Part shown: in pieces, positions 53,901 through 60,945 of the stretch
Position numbering within the stretch: position 1 is the stretch's first letter
Layout of the letters: each line of letters begins with the position of its first letter
NCBI RefSeq assembly: GCF_963855985.1
Contig: NC_087104.1
Coordinates: forward strand, 9,610,001-9,674,000
Length of the DNA: 64,000 nt
Direction of reading: 5' to 3'
DNA from: Ostrinia nubilalis
Taxonomy: Eukaryota; Arthropoda; Insecta; Lepidoptera; Crambidae
The notes under the pieces: generated by a model
What the model was told of the DNA's origin: nothing
The model's database searches: none
What the model saw: the letters and a program-made list of their open reading frames with translations, nothing else
Translations under genes and position numbers: made by a program

Positions 53901-56198
53901 TATATGTTATAACTTTTATAGAAAATGCCTTTTAAAGAAACTTGAACTGTTTGGTAAATTACACTGCAGGAACTTGCAACATCTTGCAAAAATTAACCCC
54001 CTCCAAATGCTCCTGATGACTGCAGGGTCATTCCATCGTTTCGGGTGTTACGTTCGTACACACATATTCAACAATTTCATGTATTTTGAAATAGTATTTT
54101 AATAATGTTAGTGCCTTAATCTGTCCGTTTTTAGTTGTTTTATCTTAATAATAAAGTTTGTACAGCTTAGAATGTAGGATAACGAAAATATGAGTCGAAA
54201 AGTGTGCGTTTCGGGCGTTACGAGATTTTGCCTCTATGTTCTGACTGTTGCTGCATTTACTCGAAATTTAGCGAATTTTCTTAAGGAATCATACCTAAAA
54301 CTTACAGGACTTCTAAAGTATGACATTTACAAACCATGTAACATACAATCACTGTTAAATAAAACGTTTTACTATTTTTTTATAAATTTTTTCTTTGTTT
54401 CGGGTGTTACAATGGTTCTGTTTCGGGTGTTACGAGTACGAAAATTCAACTCGTTTTACCGATAAAATCGGTGTTTTATTAGTCTCTAGGTACTACAAAA
54501 TAAGGAGTACAACAAATAAACACAAATAGAGCGAATTCTGGTTTGAAATTACGAAGCAGCTTTTTTTAAAAAATATACAAAGTTCAAGTTTAATTTTTCC
54601 TCAGAATATAGCTTTTTCTATTGTTTTTGGCTTGAAATAGCATTACTTTAATTTCTAATTACGATATTTATTGGAAATGTCAAACATCGACACTTTTTAG
54701 CAATACCTTAATTTTAGTGTTAAGTCGACATTTCAAAAAAGTCTTAAATTGAGAAATATGACTCCTTTTCCGATGCCAGCGCTAGTGGGAGGTCAAAGGA
54801 CCCTCACAGTAATACTTTTTCACTTCTCCAAGCAATAGACATACATTATCGACATATAAATAAAAATGTAATACCCGAAACGTTTCGGGTGTTACAGTTT
54901 TTAATCAAGAAAGAAACATACTAAATTAGTATCATGCTCAGATATTAGTTACTATTTGAAATCATTACTACCATGACCTTACTTTTACCAAATATTGTTA
55001 CCCTAATCCATGTGTAAGGTACAATAATAAAACAAATACCTGTTTTTCTGTTTCGGGTGTTACATCGCCGAAGTAACAAGAAAACACACTTAAAACTTGA
55101 TGATTATCCATTTTTTTGGGACTATGACGCTATCTACCAATACTATGATAAATACCCTCGAATCATATAGTGGCAAAACGTTTCACAGATTGATAGTTTT
55201 TTTTTAAATCGTATTACCAATAATTAGAGAGAAAATGATCATTCAGACAGTTGACTTAAGTATAGACTTTGAAGACTAATAACTTAAAAATTACTTGTTT
55301 CTTTCAGATTTTTTTTGTTGCACATTATAATTTGGAATGTTTACTTTCAAAATTCATCAGATTTAATGCGAAAAGAACATATTTAGTTTTTCACCCTCGG
55401 TAACATTTGTCATGGAATGACCCTGCACTTTTTATTATTTAAATTAATTTTTTTTTGTATCCAGAGTTTCAAACCTAAGTTAAATCTCCTAAATAATATT
55501 ATCCAGGAAATCAATTCTGTACATCTCTGTGCAAATTCACTTGCTTTTTACTTATCACGAAGAAAATAACTACAATAATCCCGACACTTCGAGTGTTGCT
55601 GAGCCTAGAGATGAATCTAATGTTGCCCAGCCTGAAAAAAAGAAACGGGAGGCACATGGTCAACACATTCTGCACATGGTCAACAACCCCTATCATAATA
55701 TGACGAAACGGAGCCCTGGCATAATGGCCGCAGGGAAAAGTCTGCTGAATAAATTCAGGAAGCAAAATAAATTAAGTATCTGCAGTGCAGCACTGTCAGA
55801 GCTTGACTTAAAGAATCACGCTCTAGGCTATCATAAGCTTAATGGATTCTTCCTATCCTATCCCAAAACAGCCGTTCCTGTATAATCGGTCTGCGGTTCC
55901 TGCAGCAAATTGTAAATTTTAACATGCTATTTTTATTCGAACAGCTAGTCATGCGTAATGTGAACTGTTTCGGTTTACAGCTGGGTAATTAACTGTTTTT
56001 ATATCATTGCGTGTTTTATCGCGGCAGTTGGGCGAAAGTCTGTTTTGAACTGCTCTTTACATATGCATATCTTGTGCGTTCGTCCAGAATCTATGTTCTT
56101 TCCCATATTTACACCATTTGAAATTTCGAAGACTAAAAGTGCGTTTTTGTTACAGGGGCTGGCGAGTCGGGAAAGAGTACTATAGTCAAACAAATGAA
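32767..56198 (+). CDS. Galphao: G protein alpha o subunit, isoform I: first exon plus shared P-loop exon (5' part)
   Basis: G alpha o is a heterotrimeric GTPase subunit prominent in insect neurons. Exon I (32767-32884) encodes [20 protein letters not shown] and continues to IKLLLLG, ending in phase 1 at donor GTAATG. It joins the shared exon 56156-56198 (acceptor TTACAG, donor GTGAGT), which encodes [14 protein letters not shown], the P-loop that holds the GTP phosphates. Gly2 and Cys3 are the expected myristoylation and palmitoylation sites. Later exons (switch regions, helical domain, receptor-contact tail) are not in the window. Drosophila G alpha o likewise has two alternative first exons differing at a few N-terminal residues. 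The 23-kb intron is filled with transposons and contains the alternative first exon. Confidence 0.93.
32885..34021 (+). other. G alpha o intron, no recognised element
   Basis: Intron sequence after exon I. It contains the short TAGGTAGG/TACCTACC runs common in lepidopteran DNA. No coding sequence or bounded element was seen. Confidence 0.5.
34354..37065. repeat. Long interspersed repeat, copy B (about 2.7 kb)
   Basis: This is the second copy of the repeat at 12163-15122, from AAGGCTTGGTATTTCTTCTA to GTTACCTGGCCTTA, flanked on both sides by TTA-like bases. It lacks the 0.63-kb block present in copy A. It has extra sequence near 35800-36200 (CTACTGAACGGATTTTGTTG onward). The internal hairpin recurs at about 35680-35752 with one change in its arm. 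Confidence 0.75.
37085..38300 (-). pseudogene. Decayed RTE-clade LINE reverse transcriptase fragment
   Basis: Broken frames on the minus strand encode recognisable pieces in order: [18 protein letters not shown] and [14 protein letters not shown] (about 38150-37970), then [15 protein letters not shown] with the catalytic Asp pair (about 37495-37445), then [20 protein letters not shown] (about 37260-37200) and an end like [10 protein letters not shown]. The order and motifs match RTE-type endonuclease/reverse transcriptases common in Lepidoptera. An in-frame TGA lies directly before FADD, and frameshifts separate the blocks. The endonuclease part is missing. Confidence 0.8.
38589..40585. mobile_element. 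hAT-like element C (TAGAGATGAAACGG TIR, TSD GCTAACAT)
   Basis: Inverted ends TAGAGATGAAACGGATA and TATCCGTTTCATCTCTA (one base offset inside) are flanked by perfect 8-bp duplications GCTAACAT at 38581-38588 and 40586-40593. Both subterminal regions (38600-38700 and 40490-40565) are dense in GGATATCCGG and CCGGATA words. No transposase was found, so it is non-autonomous. It carries a nested TA element at 39053-40313. Confidence 0.85.
39053..40313. mobile_element. Nested TA element (TGCCCGTTTTCACCATCGAT ends)
   Basis: The inverted ends TGCCCGTTTTCACCATCGAT and ATTGATGGTGAAAACGGGCA are flanked by TA at 39051-39052 and 40314-40315. GTTTTCACCAT and its inverse recur further inside each arm (near 39143 and 40225). 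The centre (about 39630-39860) is GC-richer, with an AATAAA and a T-rich end, and might be a captured or LTR-like piece. It is nested in hAT-like element C. Confidence 0.7.
40764..42046 (+). other. G alpha o intron, nothing recognised
   Basis: No coding exon, bounded transposon or structured RNA was recognised. Open frames such as 41558-41821 (-) are short and without motif. Confidence 0.45.
42051..43387. mobile_element. 1.3-kb element with GGGTATTTCGCC ends and TAAT duplication
   Basis: The inverted ends GGGTATTTCGCC and GGCGAAATACCC are flanked by TAAT at 42047-42050 and 43388-43391. AATTTCCTTG recurs inside at about 42232, 42878 and 43199, with inverted forms near 42905 and 43346. The interior includes a (GAAATA)n run at 42607-42640. 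No transposase was seen. The superfamily is not clear from a 4-bp TAAT duplication. Confidence 0.6.
43710..46218 (+). CDS. Harbinger transposase (DDE nuclease, HARBI1-like)
   Basis: This nuclease cuts and joins Harbinger DNA at TTA-type targets. Three exons join in frame: 43710-43852, 43938-44250 and 45427-46218, giving 415 residues, a normal length. Donors are GTAACT and GTAAGA and both acceptors are TTACAG. The basic N-terminus ([19 protein letters not shown]) is followed by a helix-turn-helix-like segment ([20 protein letters not shown]). The DDE core has all three acidic motifs: [31 protein letters not shown] and [11 protein letters not shown]. Intron 2 contains the last exon of the partner gene on the other strand and a MITE. 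The start ATG lies about 130 bp inside the left end. The upstream ATG at 43581 overlaps the TSD and inverted end and is less likely. Confidence 0.92.
44360..47040 (-). CDS. Harbinger accessory Myb/MADF-like protein
   Basis: Harbinger transposons encode a second DNA-binding protein that helps import the nuclease and recognise the ends. Three minus-strand exons join in frame: 47040-46800, 46395-46295 and 45106-44360, giving 362 residues. Donors are GTATGT and GTAAGT; acceptors are TTTTAG and TTGCAG. Residues 1-80 form a MADF/SANT-like domain ([34 protein letters not shown]). Exon 2 encodes [15 protein letters not shown], a segment I recall from this protein class. The long last exon is Ser/Pro/Thr-rich with a basic patch (NKRRRLASD) that could be a nuclear signal. 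Its large intron contains the third exon of the nuclease gene, and its last exon lies in the nuclease gene's intron. Confidence 0.88.
45124..45387. mobile_element. TA-flanked palindromic MITE, CAGGGTGTTAGG family (copy 3)
   Basis: The 264-bp palindromic element has ends CAGGGTGTTAGGTAAATGGG and CCCATTTACCTAACACCCTG, flanked by TA at 45122-45123 and 45388-45389. It is nearly the same as copy 1 at 3590-3854. It sits inside introns of both Harbinger genes at once, 17 bases past the minus-strand acceptor and about 40 bases before the plus-strand acceptor, so neither reading frame is broken. Confidence 0.9.
47400..47431. mobile_element. 32-bp micro-element copy 2
   Basis: Perfect 10-bp inverted ends CAATGATATT and AATATCATTG enclose only 12 bases. 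Perfect 8-bp duplications ATTTACAT flank it at 47392-47399 and 47432-47439. In reverse complement it matches copy 1 along its length apart from GGTA and AA, which only copy 1 has. It is inverted relative to copy 1 and 76 bp from it. Confidence 0.75.
47690..48149 (+). promoter_or_regulatory. Promoter / 5' UTR of G alpha o first exon II
   Basis: GC- and CpG-rich sequence begins about 450 bp upstream of the second G alpha o start codon, after a long AT-rich stretch. It probably contains the alternative promoter and 5' UTR. No TATA box is evident. Confidence 0.55.
48150..56198 (+). CDS. Galphao: G protein alpha o subunit, isoform II: alternative first exon plus shared P-loop exon
   Basis: Exon II (48150-48267) encodes [20 protein letters not shown] through IKLLLLG and ends in phase 1 at donor GTATGC, exactly like exon I. 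It can therefore splice to the same P-loop exon 56156-56198. The two first exons are the same length (118 bp) and differ at nine residues, including A-S/A-Q at positions 4-5 and K/R changes. They match the two N-terminal forms known for Drosophila G alpha o, of which this is the MGCAQS type. Gly2 and Cys3 lipidation sites are kept. The choice between forms is likely made by promoter use, since each exon has its own GC-rich upstream region 15 kb apart. Confidence 0.93.
48268..49097 (+). other. G alpha o intron, nothing recognised
   Basis: AT-rich intron sequence between first exon II and the piggyBac-type element. No coding or repeat structure was recognised. Confidence 0.45.
49102..50079. mobile_element. 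Non-autonomous piggyBac-type element (TSD TTAA)
   Basis: The inverted ends CCTTTAACCGACGAGGTG and CACGTCGTCGGTTAAAGG are flanked by TTAA at 49098-49101 and 50080-50083, the piggyBac signature. Just inside each end is a palindromic box of the type GCGGTCTCACAGACCGC (49119-49135 and 50018-50034), and a GCGGTCTGTGGGACCGC box lies at 49292-49308. A 69-codon frame at 49163-49372 has no recognised domain. The rest may be decayed transposase, but I could not identify it. Confidence 0.88.
50084..54020 (+). other. G alpha o intron, nothing recognised
   Basis: About 3.9 kb of AT-rich intron. No exon, bounded transposon or structured RNA was seen. Isolated GGTGTTAC words occur near 53665 and inverted near 53752, just outside the element at 54021. 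Confidence 0.45.
54021..55426. mobile_element. 1.4-kb element with TGCAGGGTCATTCCAT ends and TTTCGGGTGTTAC array
   Basis: A perfect 16-bp inverted end, TGCAGGGTCATTCCAT at left and ATGGAATGACCCTGCA at right, bounds the element. TGCA may itself be a 4-bp palindromic target duplication around GGGTCATTCC ends. TTTCGGGTGTTAC occurs at 54039, 54398, 54421, 54883 and 55051, with one variant (TTTCGGGCGTTAC) at 54209. All six run in the same direction, and the 54883 copy forms a palindrome with a reversed half. No transposase was recognised; the class is unknown. Confidence 0.65.
55529..55885 (+). CDS. Hypothetical 118-codon frame
   Basis: The frame encodes a hydrophilic sequence with a charged stretch ([15 protein letters not shown]) and a basic segment ([12 protein letters not shown]). 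Base use is less AT-rich than its surroundings. It is possibly a fragment of a transposon or a retrocopied exon, since it lies in a G alpha o intron near the element ending at 55426. I do not recognise it and no splice partners are evident. It may not be a gene. Confidence 0.25.
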   Translation: MQIHLLFTYHEENNYNNPDTSSVAEPRDESNVAQPEKKKREAHGQHILHMVNNPYHNMTKRSPGIMAAGKSLLNKFRKQNKLSICSAALSELDLKNHALGYHKLNGFFLSYPKTAVPV

Positions 56199-57110
56199 GT
56201 GAGTATAATTTTAGTGATAATTATTTGTTGTTACTTTTCGTGTCGTGAACTCGTGATCCATGCCCAAGATTTATAGGCAAATCTCAGTTAAAACATAACT
56301 TATTACCTTTTAACAAAATAGTCATAGTTCTGAGTAAGACAATGTAACTTTTATGCGATTTGAATTGATGAGAGAAAGATGCAATATCGAAAAGTTAAAA
56401 ATAACGTTCACACAACTAATCAATAGATTCTCCCAATCAATACTATCGGTATTAATCTATCATATCAAGGAACTTTATTAATTGTACGTTACGCATTAGC
56501 ATTGTATTGTTGTAGTTTACTGCCATTAATCAATATTGTGTAGTCTTATATGCCATCCAGTGATTATCGACGGGCCGTTTGTTTGCTATCTCTTATCTGT
56601 TATCGGCGACTTGTCAACAAGCATTTTACATTTCGGCGATAAAACATAATATCTATGCTCTGTAACGAGATATGTTTTCGTTTCATAACAATTGATTCAG
56701 AGTTTGGTTGTCCTTAACCCAAGACACCTAAAAACTAGACTAGCTGTCTTAGCTGCTAAAAACTGCATCGCATATTAAATTCCGTGAAACTTTCAGAAAT
56801 ATGCCTTTTATCCTTCTTCTTTTTTCATCATTGGCAAAGGTCTAGTTCTTACCCGACAAAAATACAAAAGGTTTTATTTACCTAATTGCGATTCTCACAT
56901 GACTTTATGCTTTGGCTAGGATATTAGAAGTTTGAATCAAACTGATAATCCAAAAAAAAAAAATGGTTTTGTGCTTCACAAAGCACGTTAAGTCTTAGGA
57001 GTAGGGTTGTAAGTGTTGTAACCCCGGTAAGTACAACAAACCATACGACAGAAGAAGCAATATAAGCTAGCCAGATTACCAAATACAAATGCTTGTTGTA
57101 CTATCTATAG
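56199..57110 (+). other. G alpha o intron after the P-loop exon
   Basis: Intron sequence between the donor GTGAGT at 56199 and the TSD of hAT element A. No further G alpha o exon and no other feature was recognised. Confidence 0.5.
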
Positions 57111-57608
57111 AATAGAATTAGGGTTTCTGCTCGAGCTTTCTCGAACTCGAGAAAACTCGAGAAATTTGGCTTCATTCGAGACGAGAAAAAAATTACCGGA
57201 GCTCGAGAATTCTCGAGTTTCGATTTTGAAGCTTTAATATTCTTTATTATTTAATAGGTCAACGTTGCTTTTAGACTGGCCTAGTCTTTCCTTTTTTTAA
57301 CTGATTTGATTTGCAAGTCATGATCTCAATCGAAACTAAGTAATAATGTTCACCAACGAGTATGCTATATTTATTATGTATGTTTAATCTGACTGAAAAA
57401 TTTGTTAACTAGACAGTTACCTTACCTAACAGACGTTAGGTTAGGTACTCGTGCCTCCTCGTAAAGTTTATTCAAGTCGTTATCTGTAAGAAATTTAAAA
57501 ATTTATTAAAAAGTTTTTTTTGTTCATAAAAAAACTATTTATTTATTTATTTAAGGACAGCTAACAAGACATACACAATTAACCGGAAAAACCATTGAAA
57601 ACAATACG

Positions 57609-57960
57609 TTTAGTCGTGGTTTCACAATATTCATTTATTGGAACATAAGCTTACGACTAAACAAACTTTTCGTGGCAAACAATCTTGGGAATTTACATAT
57701 TTCCACATAATACAATAGGCTAGCTCAAAATCGACCGTTCACGTTGGCGTCGCGCACCGGGAAGAAGGAAACTTCTAGAACTTCCGCGTGAGTCGCGAGA
57801 CGCGCGGGGGGACTGCCTCGCGCCGATTGGCCGAGGAAAGGGCGCGGCACCGTACTTCCGCGTGATTCGCTATTAGACGAGATGGCGTGATAACACTAAC
57901 GTTGCGTTGTTCGCGCGCGATAACGTTATAAACGTTATGAAATAGCGTTGCCGCGTTACA
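57609..57960 (-). repeat. 3' LTR (intact, 352 bp)
   Basis: On the minus strand it starts TGTAACGCGGCAACGC and ends CCACGACTAAA. It includes a GC-rich block with GCCGATTGGCC and paired AACGTTATAAACGTTA words near its start. It differs from the 5' LTR at two sites: ACAAAC versus ACGAAC and CGTTGCG versus CGCTGCG on the plus strand. Confidence 0.9.
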
Positions 57961-58004
57961 ACCTCCCCCTCTAGTTCAGACGACGCAACGCGGTCTGGAC
58001 TAGC

Positions 58005-60782
58005 TTAAGACTTACGCGGCCTACCTCGCCTACGCTTTTCCCTAACAGGCGGCTGGATGTGACCAACAAACGGAGTAAGTTGTGAGGCATGGTACTTCCC
58101 TAACTTCGCTCCAGACTCTCCCTCCAGGAGGTAAGTAGTGTCACTCATGACCCTCGATATCTTATACGGGCCGTCACGCCTAGGGTTAAACTTAGGGGTT
58201 TGACCTCGATCAGTGTCGTTCAAACCCTGGGTCTTCAGCAAGACCAAATCGCCTACCTTATAGTCGGGCGGCGGCCGACGACCTTCGTCGGCGTATTTCC
58301 TCTCGGTGGCAGCCAGGAGGCGGCTAGGGTACTCAATAAGTCGCTCGTCCGGCCCCTCCCCCTGCTTCAAAGCTACCCCGAGGCAATAACAACTGCTCTC
58401 GGTCCTCAGCTTCAGCTTCGTGGTCTCCTCGACACGCTTCAGCTCGGCGTCGGCGGTAGGGGTAAGTACACGATCCTGTACAAAAGCATACCGCCGGTCT
58501 GGTGTGTCGGCAAAACTCCACGCTGCCTGCTGGATATCAATGACAATACCTGCGTCTCTGATGAAATTACGTCCTAGAAGCGTCCTCGTATCGGCTCCAG
58601 GGATCACCAGGAATGTAGTAAATATCTTTCGACCTAGCAGGACGACAGTGACGTCACCTGTAAGGACGTCGTGTACCTGTCGTGTTCCATCTGCTAACCC
58701 GATCAATCGTTGCGTCTCCGTGAAGCGTACGCCACCTGCCACCAACTTCCGGTACAACATCGGACTGGCTAGGCAGTCCGTAGCTCCTGTGTCCATGACA
58801 GCAACGCCGCTATGACCCAATATCTGGATCCTGATCGTCGGCTTAAACTGGTCGAAGTCAACTCCCGCTGTATAAAGAGTCAGACTAGGGAGGAAACATA
58901 AATCGTGAGGCTCGCCCTCCACCTGGGCGGTATTAAACTCACTGGTACCTAAAAAACTGGCTTTCGCCTCAAAATCGGCAATTTCTCGAAAATTGCGTAA
59001 AACATCGGGTGAGATAGGCATTTCACATCTATCTTGCACACAATTACCACTGTGACACATTTCGGATGCGTTACCCTGCATCCCAGAAAAGTCGCATTTG
59101 CCACCCTGTAATATGCCAGAAAAGTTCCGGTTACCACCCTGTGTGTCCGAAACATTTCGGTTGCCACCCTGTGTTACAGGTGAACTACGGTTACCACCCT
59201 GTGTTACAGGTGAACTACGGTTACCACCCTGTGTTACAGGTGAACTACGGTTACCACCCTGTGTTACAGGTGAACTACGGTTACCACCCTGTGTTACAGG
59301 TGAACTACGGTTACCACCCTGTGTTACAGGTGAACTACGGTTACCACACCGCACTGAATTAACATTCCCGGGTTTACAATTTTTTCCACAAAAATTCCCG
59401 GTTTCACCCTGTATTGTCAAAACATTCCCGTTTTCACCCTGTATGACGGGAATTTTACGTGATGAGTTACCACGAGTTTTCGTCTTGTTACGTGATGATA
59501 ATAATGTTACGGGGGGTTTACAATTATTGTAAAAAGTACGACGGGACCCTAAAGTGTTGAATTCCGATTGAAACTTCGGACTACACGTCTCACACTTCGA
59601 TTTGATTACGCCTTGCTGGCCACATCCATAACACCGTATTGTACTACAATTATTACTGCGCGAACTATTATTATTACGTTCGGGGTTGTCTTTGCTCGTG
59701 GAAGTTTTGTTATTTCGCTCACGGTTACGACAATTATCTACTTGATGACCAAATACTTTACAAAAAGAACAACGTAAACGATTACGTCCCTGTGTTTTTG
59801 CGTCATTTGAACTAGAGGGCGAGTGTGTAGGTGTGTTATCAGTTAGCGGAGAACTACTTACGGTTTTCTGGATGGAATAGGTACTTGTGGTGCCGCGTGG
59901 ACCTTTACCTTCGTCCCCTTGCGTTACCTCGGCGATAGACTCTTCGATATCGCGGGCCCTATCCACCAACACGTCTAACGACACAACACTTTCGCGGGTT
60001 ACGCGTTTACGCACTCGTCGGTCAACTAGACCGTAAACAATGTCAATCTGCAGACACTCGTTCAGTTCGTATGGAAGTTTAGCTATCAACGCTCTCGTCT
60101 TCGAGATAAACACGTCGCATCGTTGCTGTCCTTGCTCTTGCGCGAATATTTCGCGAAGGATTTTGTAGGCCGGTCGTGCGGCGCCGTACATGCCTCGTAG
60201 GCGCGCGACCGCGTCGTCCCAGGTGTAGACGGAGTTCTTGACCCCTCGCCACCACACAGCTGCATCATCCACCAGCAGGATGGGGAGGCCGCGCAGCGCG
60301 TGCTCGTCGCTCACGCTCAGGCACTCCTTGTATGTAGTGACGGCGTCCAGAAATGCTTCCAACTTGTCGGCGTCGTCCGCTCGCCCATCGAAGCGTGCCG
60401 TGCATTTTGCGAACGACCCGCCTCGGAACTGCGACTCGGATGTCGACATCGGTGGCGACTGGGGCGGTACTGCCGGCCCCATGCTCGTCGTGCTCGTGGT
60501 GCTCAGCGTCGTCAGTAGGTTCTCGAAGAGGATGCGGTTGGCCTCCTGTTGGGACCGTGCGAAGGCCGACAGGAGGGAAGACACCTGCGACTCGGTCATG
60601 AACGGGCCCGCGGCGCTGCCGCCGGGCACGGTCGGAGCCGCTGTCGCTTGCCGGTCGGCGCCGTGCTGAGCGACCTCTTGGTCGCCCGCGGCTGCCGATG
60701 CCGTTGCCGCCGAGTGGTCGTCATGGTCATCGCGGTTGCCTGCGACCCCACATTTGGATCGCGTCGCGGAAGCCATCGTCAC
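58005..60782 (-). CDS. Retrotransposon Gag-protease fused to an integrase tail (925 aa)
   Basis: This single open frame encodes a particle protein and protease. It has a disordered N-terminus, a Gag capsid-like region (about residues 120-260, with AAVWWRGVKN and FAQEQGQQRC), a CCHC zinc knuckle CSFCKVFGHQVDNC, a second knuckle CYGCGQQGVIKSKC with Val where His is expected, and a repeat block (about 477-540). The aspartic protease has active-site VMDTGATD near residue 660 and LLGRNFIRDAGI. It then jumps to an RNase H-like scrap (CYCLGVALKQGEGPDE) and on to the integrase C-terminus with DGPYKI (about 820-925). The RT core and integrase catalytic domain are missing, yet the frame is kept across both joins. 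It depends on a relative for copying. Confidence 0.88.
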   Translation of the reverse strand: MTMASATRSKCGVAGNRDDHDDHSAATASAAAGDQEVAQHGADRQATAAPTVPGGSAAGPFMTESQVSSLLSAFARSQQEANRILFENLLTTLSTTSTTSMGPAVPPQSPPMSTSESQFRGGSFAKCTARFDGRADDADKLEAFLDAVTTYKECLSVSDEHALRGLPILLVDDAAVWWRGVKNSVYTWDDAVARLRGMYGAARPAYKILREIFAQEQGQQRCDVFISKTRALIAKLPYELNECLQIDIVYGLVDRRVRKRVTRESVVSLDVLVDRARDIEESIAEVTQGDEGKGPRGTTSTYSIQKTVSSSPLTDNTPTHSPSSSNDAKTQGRNRLRCSFCKVFGHQVDNCRNRERNNKTSTSKDNPERNNNSSRSNNCSTIRCYGCGQQGVIKSKCETCSPKFQSEFNTLGSRRTFYNNCKPPVTLLSSRNKTKTRGNSSRKIPVIQGENGNVLTIQGETGNFCGKNCKPGNVNSVRCGNRSSPVTQGGNRSSPVTQGGNRSSPVTQGGNRSSPVTQGGNRSSPVTQGGNRSSPVTQGGNRNVSDTQGGNRNFSGILQGGKCDFSGMQGNASEMCHSGNCVQDRCEMPISPDVLRNFREIADFEAKASFLGTSEFNTAQVEGEPHDLCFLPSLTLYTAGVDFDQFKPTIRIQILGHSGVAVMDTGATDCLASPMLYRKLVAGGVRFTETQRLIGLADGTRQVHDVLTGDVTVVLLGRKIFTTFLVIPGADTRTLLGRNFIRDAGIVIDIQQAAWSFADTPDRRYAFVQDRVLTPTADAELKRVEETTKLKLRTESSCYCLGVALKQGEGPDERLIEYPSRLLAATERKYADEGRRPPPDYKVGDLVLLKTQGLNDTDRGQTPKFNPRRDGPYKISRVMSDTTYLLEGESGAKLGKYHASQLTPFVGHIQPPVREKRRRGRPRKS
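59160..59345 (-). repeat. Six tandem 30-bp repeats in the Gag frame
   Basis: Six nearly perfect 30-bp units encode repeats of GGNRSSPVTQ. Degenerate related units continue on both sides (GGNRNVSDTQ on one side, GENGNVLTIQ on the other). The unit length is a multiple of three, so copy-number change keeps the frame. Confidence 0.9.
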
Positions 60783-60945
60783 TCGTAACAGTTCGAGATT
60801 GCACTGTTTTCACGCCGGTAAAAACAGGTTTCGACACGTTGCTGCACTCACGGTAGGTACTTTGCCGGTACTGTATGTTCGTAGGTTAAGGCCTCGAGTT
60901 GGGCGTCATTTTAGTCGTGGTTTCACAATATTCATTTATTGGAAC

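Noticed and set aside
59160..59345. Regular 30-bp repeats resembling a CRISPR array
   Set aside because: There are no spacers, the repeats are directly adjacent and encode an in-frame peptide in Gag, and the genome is eukaryotic.
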